From assembly GCF_000004195.4 (NCBI RefSeq), contig NC_030677.2, positions 65,372,222 to 65,436,221 on the forward strand: 64,000 bases of DNA, read 5' to 3'. The position numbers and the translations under genes are program-made. The notes under the pieces were generated by a model. That model ran no database searches and was not told the DNA's origin. It saw only the letters and a list, made by a program, of their open reading frames with translations. Shown one piece after another: positions 57,000 through 64,000 of this stretch (within the stretch, counting starts at the first letter, position 1; every line of letters starts with the position of its first letter). The stretch comes from Xenopus tropicalis (taxonomy: Eukaryota; Chordata; Amphibia; Anura; Pipidae).

Positions 57000-59900
57000 T
57001 CCATCTTGTTCAAATCTGATCCTGATTGGCCATCAGACTGGATCTCTTTTTTCCCCTCCTTGGGGCGGGTGTCAGCCCCATAGTTTAGGGAACATTGTAT
57101 TAGTGTAAACAAGATTAATACATCTGTTTGATAGTTCTAAAGTCTGTGTTTGGGAACCAACTGCTTTCCCTTCACTACTGAACAACATATTGCTGATATC
57201 TGGGGACCAGCCAAAACATTGACCCAGAAAAATGATAAATATTTTCTTCATTGCCAGTGGGTATTGAGCAGCTTTGCTCATTATTTATCATCACTCATTA
57301 TTTATCAAAGAGTGAAACTAGAGCCTACCACTCACTTTTTATTCACTTTTATGGCATTTTTAGGGGAATGGTTCCTTGTTAAACTGCACAAACAGTCTAA
57401 CCAAAAGTGGAAACAATTTTATTTACTTTTAGGACAACCTTTAGTTTCAGCACAAGAACTTTTAGTTTTCTTTCCTACTAACATGCCTGAAATTGTACCA
57501 TGAACTCTCTGAAATAGAATCATGCCTAATTTTCCTTAACTTCCTGACAGGAAATATTTGTGGCAAATTATTTCCTGTACGTGTTCAGGGATTTAAAGTA
57601 TTTCACAAGCTTCATTTGTGGTGAATGGGTTTGCGAGACGTTTTAGACATCAGACCCTCTTCACGTGCCATTGAAATAGCTTCATGATGACGAATCTCTG
57701 GAACTGTGTGAGCTGCTCCAGTCATTAGGGGAAGTCCAGGCATGGCTGACTGTCCTGGGCTCAGCATATAGGGGCACTCAACAAAACAGCTCCTGTTGGT
57801 ACATGACAGGGCAGCGTCAAATTTTGTTCCCTTTTCCAACCCCCAGACCCCCATTATACTAAAAACTCAGGCAAACATCTTTGTGAGTTGAAAAGGCCAA
57901 ATTTATTAACCATAAGTTAGTTGACAAGTATATTAATTTTACAACATAGTAAGCATTAGAGAAAACTATCTAACTGGATCCCCACAACTAGCTGCTGCAG
58001 GATGCTTTTCCAGAGATCCCCTTTACCCCCATCTTGACAATCCTGAGGCTAACCCCCTTTTCTGTACCCTTCCCCATTTAACAGTGGCTAATATAAACAA
58101 CCCCTAGCCTCAGCCCTAGCTGACTTTCGCCATAATTTCAACTCTGCTCCTACTGTAACCCATCACTTTGCTGCGACTAAATGTGCCACACTCCCCCAAC
58201 CTCCTAACCAACAATAGGGGTAGGTGGGCAGGCCTGTGAGGGTAAAATGGTGTGAGGTCCCCTTAAACCCAATCCACCTTCCTCCAGCCAATCTGTGCCT
58301 GCCTACAATCCCCACAATGCCTTGCACCGAATCCTTCCTGGGTCTACTTTGTGACCCTCTCATGGCCACATCCCTTCATTTCTGCAGTCCCTGGGACCTG
58401 TAGGAATTGAAACAGTAGTCTTATCAAACACTGTCATCCATCTATTGATAATGTGCAGCTCCCAGCATTCCACTGTGCTGCAGTGTCCTGTGAGTTGCAG
58501 TTTAACAACAATAGCCTACCATCCAGCAGAAGAAGGCTTTTTAGATCTGCAGGGAGTTGTATATTACAAACTGGTTTATATTTGGTAAGCCCTCTGAGAA
58601 TTATGAACATATTTAGTTTTGTTTAACCTGAATTAAAACAGCAAATAAACATAAAACACACATATAATATGGCATACAAGAAACAATAAGTTACAAAGTA
58701 GGAAATGTCTTCTTATTCGACAATATCCCTGGAAATGGTGAGTGCAGGCAGTCTGGGCAGGAATAAATGAATGTCTAGGTTTAATTTCTGAGATGGCTAG
58801 TGTACTGCTCGATGTGTTGGCAAGCAGTTAACGGAATTAATTTGATTGCCTTGGCAGTAGTAAGAGGATGCCTGAATGAAACCTCCTGGCACCCGTGCCA
58901 GCACTTAATACCAAATGATTAGTGCACGGGCTGTTGAGTAGGTGTTATAGTGGTGCTGAACACAGAAGCATGTGTGGGGGCTCCAAGTACCTTACGAAAA
59001 CTGGTAGGTGTCAATTGGTCATGGCATTAAGTTTGTTTCTGCAAAGAAAAGGTTTCCGGTTAACATCCCTTCTGCTCATGCTGCAAATAGGACTATAACC
59101 TTTCCCTGCAAATAAATTGGAGTGCATCTCCAGCACTAACACACTTGTGTTCCACAAGCAACGATACAGTATATGGGAATGATTAGTGATGCAATTCTTA
59201 GCAAGTGTTAATTGATGTTAAATGACATGCTACAATCTCTACTAAATATTTAGGTTTTCTATTTCACATTTTAAATATTTGCAAAAAAATATAACAAATT
59301 AGAATTGCCAAATACACAGTTGATTTATATCAGGAATTTTTACATCCTTAAAAACCCAACCCACTTATTTAGCAAGTGGCTTGGTACTGTCAGAAACCAT
59401 TTTTACAACTAAATTGCCTTTTAGCTGTGCTACCTCCCAGCTGCTATTAACAATGCAATACCCCCATGTAAAAGGAGAAATCTATACTGGTATAACTAGG
59501 CTTCACAGAACTGTAAAATAAAATAAAAAAGTTTTAGTGCATGACACAACTTTATTCAAATTCTTATACAGCTTACAAGAAGATCATTGTAATGGCCTTT
59601 TAAAACAAAGAGCAGTGCACATGTGGTCCTCTATTGCAACAATCCTTTCATACCTGTCAATATAGAAATAAAAATATACCCAGAATGGTTACTCATCCAA
59701 CAGAAAATTAATATACTATTAAGAACCCAATAAAAAATCTTACCAATATGGAATATATATCAGTAAATATTGCCTTTATACATCTCTTCCCTTGGGCCAC
59801 CATTTAGTGATGGGCTGTGCTCCCTCAGAGATCACCTGACAGGAAATAATGCAGCTCTAACTGTAACAGGAAGTAGTGTGGCAGTACAATACAGAACTCT

Positions 59901-60585
59901 GTCCATTTATTAGCTGATTCATTGTGACCTAACATGTATGTGCGCCTTTGGTTTGTTTGTATGCCCCATAAATCATATGATCCTAGGGTGTGGCCCTTAA
60001 AACTTAAAATGGCAGTTTTCTATTTAGGATTACCCAATGGCACATACTACTAAAAAAGTTTATTTTTATGAAAATGTTAATTTAGATTAAGCATTGTTTT
60101 ACATATGTGTTGTTCTATGCAATATATTTTTATAGAGACTTACGTTGTTTGGGGGTATAGTTTTCCTTTAACCTGGGTGCACAACTAACTCCTCTTATGT
60201 AGGAAGACACATGTCACTTATGCTCAAGCCTTTTCCATCACTAAGGCTAAAAACCTTAACTCAATATAGGTGGTGGGCTCTTCCAACCTGTTTTGTGCTG
60301 AACATGCTTTTTGCCTATTCTTTTAATTATTAAATATATATGGTTTATAGTCCTACTAAAGTCCTATTTATTTTGTTCATTTTTAGCAAATGTGTTTTTA
60401 GGTGTATACTGTCCCTTTAAAGCTTTCCCACTTCAAAGACATTTCAAGGGAAGGGAGGGGGTAAGGACAGTGAAAATAGCCCAACTTTCAAATTAGTGCA
60501 TATAATGGCAAAAAATAGGAAAATGTAGGAACTATATTTAATATATGATTGAACTAGTGAAATCCAATGAAAGGTAAATAAAAAA
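57000..60585. other. Non-coding stretch, no gene supported
   Basis: A 117-codon frame (57150-57503) crosses a small duplication (CTCATTATTTATCA twice, about 57278-57308) and has no motif. Other words (GTGAGTTGCAGTTTAACAAC near 58490, CTGTCCCTTTAAAG near 60408) are repeat-like fragments. Confidence 0.45.
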
Positions 60586-60589
60586 ACAA

Positions 60590-60840
60590 TTAAATAAGAA
60601 TGGAATTAAAATGGGAAGACCCAAAGTGAAGAGAAAGCACTGAAAGATACAAAGAAGTAGGAAATAAACTTGATAATGTTGGAAGATGCAAGAAATGGCG
60701 GCAGGTAGCAGAGAAATGCAAAAGAGAGAAGAGTGTGTGGAAAAGTGCAGAAAAAAGAGAACAAAAAAGGAAGAATACAGATAGAGAAAAAGGTTATATG
60801 TGAAGGTAGGTGCAAGGAATCGAAGAAAAGCTAAGAATTG
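60590..60840. other. Purine-rich flank of the minisatellite
   Basis: The plus strand is dominated by A and G (AAGAAGTAGGAAATAAAC, AAAAAAGAGAAC). It runs directly into the 25-bp array, which is also purine-rich. Confidence 0.7.
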
Positions 60841-63353
60841 AATAGTTGGAATAATGAGGTGCAGGAATAGCTGGAATAATGAGGTGCAGGAATAGCTGGA
60901 ATAATGAGGTACAGGAATAGTTGGAATAATGAGGTGCAGGAATAGCTAGAATAATGAGGTGCGGGAATAGCTGGAATAATGAGGTGCAGGAATAGTTGGA
61001 ATAATGAGGTGCAGGAATAGCTAAAATAATGAGGTGCAGGAATAGCTAGAATAATGAGGTGCAGGAATAGCTAGAATAATGAGGTGCAGGAATAGTTGGA
61101 ATAATGAGGTGCAGGAATAGCTGGAATAATGAAGTGCAGGAATAGCTAGAATAATGAGGTGCAGGAATAGCTGGAATAATGAGGTGCAGGAATAGCTAGA
61201 ATAATGAGGTGCAGGAATAGCTGGAATAATGATTTGCAGGAATAGCTGGAATAATGAGGTGCAGGAATAGCTAGAATAATGAGGTGCAGGAATAGCTAGA
61301 ATAATGAGGTGCAGGAATAGTTGGAATAATGAGGTGCAGGAATAGTTGGAATAATGAGGTGCAGGAATAGCTAGAATAATGAGGTGCATGAATAGCTGGA
61401 ATAATGAGGTGCAGGAATAGATAGAATAATGAGGTGCAGGAATAGCTAGAATAATGATTTGCAGGAATAGCTGGAATAATGAGGTGCAGGAATAGCTGGA
61501 ATAATGAGGTACAGGAATAGTTGGAATAATGAGGTGCAGGAATAGCTGGAATAATGAGGTGCAGGAATAGCTGGAATAATGATTTGCAGGAATAGCTGGA
61601 ATAATGAGGTGCAGGAATAGTTGGAATAATGAGGTGCAGGAATAGCTAGAATAATGAGGTGCAGGAATAGTTGGAATAATGAGGTGCAGCAATAGTTGGA
61701 ATAATGAGGTGCAGGAATAGCTGGAATAATGATTTGCAGGAATAGCTGGAATAATGAGGTGCAGGAATAGTTGGAATAATGAGGTGCAGGAATAGCTACA
61801 ATAATGAGGTGCATGAATAGTTGGAATAATGAGGTGCAGGAATAGCTAGAATAATGAGGTGCAGGAATAGTTGGAATAATGAGGTGCAGCAATAGTTGGA
61901 ATAATGAGGTGCAGGAATAGCTGGAATAATGATTTGCAGGAATAGCTGGAATAAGGAGGTGCAGGAATAGCTGGAATAATGAGGTGCAGGAATAGCTGGA
62001 ATAATGATTTGCAGGAATAGCTGGAATAATGAGGTGCAGGAATAGTTGCAATAATGAGGTGCAGGAATAGTTGGAATAATGAGGTGCAGGAATAGCTGGA
62101 ATAATGAGGTGCAGGAATAGTTGGAATAATGAGGTGCAGGAATAGCTGGAATAATGAGGTGCAGGAATAGTTGGAATAATGAGGTGCAGGAATAGCTGGA
62201 ATAATGATTTGCAGGAATAGCTGGAATAATGAGGTGCAGGAATAGCTGGAATAATGAGGTGCAGGAATAGCTGGAATAATGAGGTGCAGGAATAGCTGGA
62301 ATAATGAGGTGCAGGAATAGTTGGAATAATGAGGTGCAGGAATAGCTGGAATAATGAGGTACAGGAATAGTTGGAATATTGAGGTGCAGGAATAGCTGGA
62401 ATAATGAGGTGCAGGAATAGCTGGAATAATGATTTGCAGGAATAGCTGGAATAATGATTTGCAGGAATAGCTGGAATAATGAGGTGCAGGAATAGTTGGA
62501 ATAATGAGGTGCAGGAATAGCTACAATAATGAGGTGTAGGAATAGTTGGAATAATGAGGTGCAGGATAGCTGGAATAATGAGGTGCAGGAATAGCTGGAA
62601 TAATGAGGTACAGGAATAGCTGGAATAATGATTTGCAGGAATAGCTGGAATAATGAGGTGCAGGAATAGCTGGAATAATGAGGTGCAGGAATAGTTGGAA
62701 TAATGAGGTGCAGGAATAGTTGGAATAATGAGGTGCAGGAATAGCTGGAATAATGAGGTGCAGGAATAGTTGGAATAATGAGGTGCAGGAATAGCTGGAA
62801 TAATGAGGTGCAGGAATAGTTGGAATAATGAGGTGCAGGAATAGCTGGAATAATGATTTGCAGGAATAGCTGGAATAATGAGGTGCAGGAATAGTTGGAA
62901 TAATGAGGTGCAGGAATAGTTGGAATAATGAGGTGCAGGAATAGCTGGAATAATGAGGTGCAGGAATAGCTAGAATAATAAGGTGCAGGAATAGCTGGAA
63001 TAATGAGGTGCAGGAATAGTTGGAATAATGAGGTGCAGGAATAGCTGGAATAATGAGGTGCAGGAATAGTTGGAATATTGAGGTGCAGGAATAGCTGGAA
63101 TAATGAGGTGTAGGAATAGCTAGAATAATGAGGTGCAGGAATAGCTGGAATAATGAGGTGCAGGAATAGCTGGAATAATGAGGTGCAGGAATAGCTGGAA
63201 TAATGAGGTGCAGGAATAGCTGGAATAATGAGGTGCAGGAATAGCTGGAATAATGAGGTACAGGAATAGCTGGAATAATGAGGTGCAGGAATAGCTAGAA
63301 TAATGAGGTGCAGGAATAGCTGGAATAATGAGGTGCAGGAATAGCTGGAATAA
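60841..63353. repeat. 25-bp minisatellite, ~100 tandem copies
   Basis: The unit begins GAGGTGCAGGAATAG and continues CTGGAATAAT, 25 bases. Variants swap GAGGT for GATTT, CTGG for TTGG or CTAG, and GCAGG for GCATG or GCAGC. One unit near 62565 lacks a base, shifting the register. Roughly 2.5 kb gives about 100 copies. The unit has no stop codon on the minus strand and 25 is not a multiple of three, so long false minus-strand frames (201 and 223 codons) arise with a 25-residue period. Confidence 0.97.
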
Positions 63354-63354
63354 A

Positions 63355-63600
63355 GGAGGAAAAGCTAATAATTATGAACCAGGAAAGTAAAACATGAAAA
63401 ATGTAAAAAGGAAGATGTAAGGAAAGGATCGAGAGATGGGAGGGAGAATGCAAACGAAGGATGCAAGTATGTATGATAAGATGAAAAGGAAAGTAGGGGG
63501 TAGGAAAAGAAAATTGTAAAAGGGAAGCAAGATCTAAGATGCTATAGAGGAACTCTGTATGAAGTGGAATAAAGGAGGGGTGTAAAGTCAGTGGATGATA
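63355..63600. other. Purine-rich flank after the minisatellite
   Basis: A/G-rich sequence (AAAAATGTAAAAAGGAAG, GGGAGGGAGAATGC) continues the strand bias of the array. No gene. The minus-strand frame from 63603 is pyrimidine-rich translation of this bias. Confidence 0.65.
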
Positions 63601-63604
63601 CACA

Positions 63605-64000
63605 CATTCACAATTTTTTTTTCAAAATCATAATGAATCCCAAAATCCTGAAATCTAGACCATGCAAATCACTCTCCATATGAAACTTTTGTTTCTGGAG
63701 TCAGGGTTCAGTTATCTTTTTGAACTAGCATTTATTCTCATTGTTTCCCAGCAGCAGCAAGTGCTCCCTTAACATCCTTTCCCACCCCTAGTTCTCCGCC
63801 TCTTTTCCAGCTGCTTGCACTGTTATTCTTCATTTTAATTCTCTCGCTGTGCATTCAGGAACACGACTGTTTGATCAGGTCATGCTTCTATTCTCTCGCA
63901 AAGTCCTGTCAGCACAACCTGTGGTAACAAGCACAATGCAGAGATTACATTTTCCATTGAGGTGGTGACACCCCTGCACAACCCTCTTCTCTTTTTCCAT
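63605..64000. other. Non-coding stretch, nothing seen
   Basis: Balanced composition returns. No gene or repeat recognised. Confidence 0.45.

Noticed and set aside
57150..57503. 117-codon plus-strand frame
   Set aside because: It crosses a local duplication and repeat-like sequence and has no recognised domain.
61021..62051. 201- and 223-codon minus-strand frames
   Set aside because: Translations of the 25-bp tandem repeat with a 25-residue period. Frame-independent openness shows no coding selection.
60841..63353. CRISPR-like array
   Set aside because: Units are directly adjacent with no unique spacers, and the context is vertebrate. This is a minisatellite.
1..64000. Bacterial or phage gene content, operons, Shine-Dalgarno sites
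   Set aside because: Gene density, composition and non-LTR/MITE content are those of a vertebrate nuclear genome.

Overview
This window looks like vertebrate nuclear intergenic or intronic DNA, most likely from a clawed frog (Xenopus). Three things point there. It is AT-rich with sparse, short open reading frames and no host gene that I can recognise. It is packed with short terminal-inverted-repeat elements of types abundant in Xenopus: TTAA-flanked T2/Kolobok-like elements beginning AGGAGA, and TAA-flanked Harbinger-like hairpin elements. It also carries several decayed CR1-clade and L2-clade non-LTR retrotransposons whose 3' tails resemble those common in amphibian genomes. The species call is from memory of repeat types; no search was run. 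No exon, tRNA, rRNA, snRNA or CRISPR array was found.

Layout. 1-16 kb is mostly non-coding, with a promoter- or LTR-like block (about 1.66-2.23 kb) and a series of MITEs (3.77, 4.07, 4.83, 8.26, 10.79, 12.38, 13.05 and 14.64 kb). 16-22 kb holds further MITEs, a hAT-like element with a perfect 20-bp palindrome and an intact-ended T2-like element (19.2-19.7 kb). 22.06-23.2 kb is a composite GC-rich repeat containing two tandem arrays and a hairpin with a CRE-type octamer in its loop. 23.7-30.5 kb is repeat fragments and unremarkable sequence. 30.7-39.2 kb is a retrotransposon cluster. It has a minus-strand CR1-like copy that keeps both ORF1 (zinc-finger-like plus SGNH-esterase-like motifs) and part of ORF2, and is interrupted by a 328-bp near-perfect palindromic MITE. 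Next to it is a second, 5'-truncated minus-strand CR1-like copy, and then a plus-strand CR1-like copy of the first type with a nearly continuous reverse transcriptase. 41.5-44.1 kb is a degenerate L2-like element. 44-60 kb is MITEs and simple repeats in otherwise unannotatable DNA. 60.84-63.35 kb is a minisatellite of about 100 copies of a 25-bp unit inside about 3 kb of purine-skewed sequence.

No group of genes works together here. The only proteins once encoded are retrotransposon enzymes: ORF1 (nucleic-acid binding/esterase) and ORF2 (endonuclease plus reverse transcriptase), all broken. The most unusual structures are the palindromic MITE sitting exactly on the ORF1 stop codon, the head-to-head inverted CR1 copies, and the 25-bp array with visible 200-bp higher-order duplication. 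I do not see convincing evidence of a new biological system.
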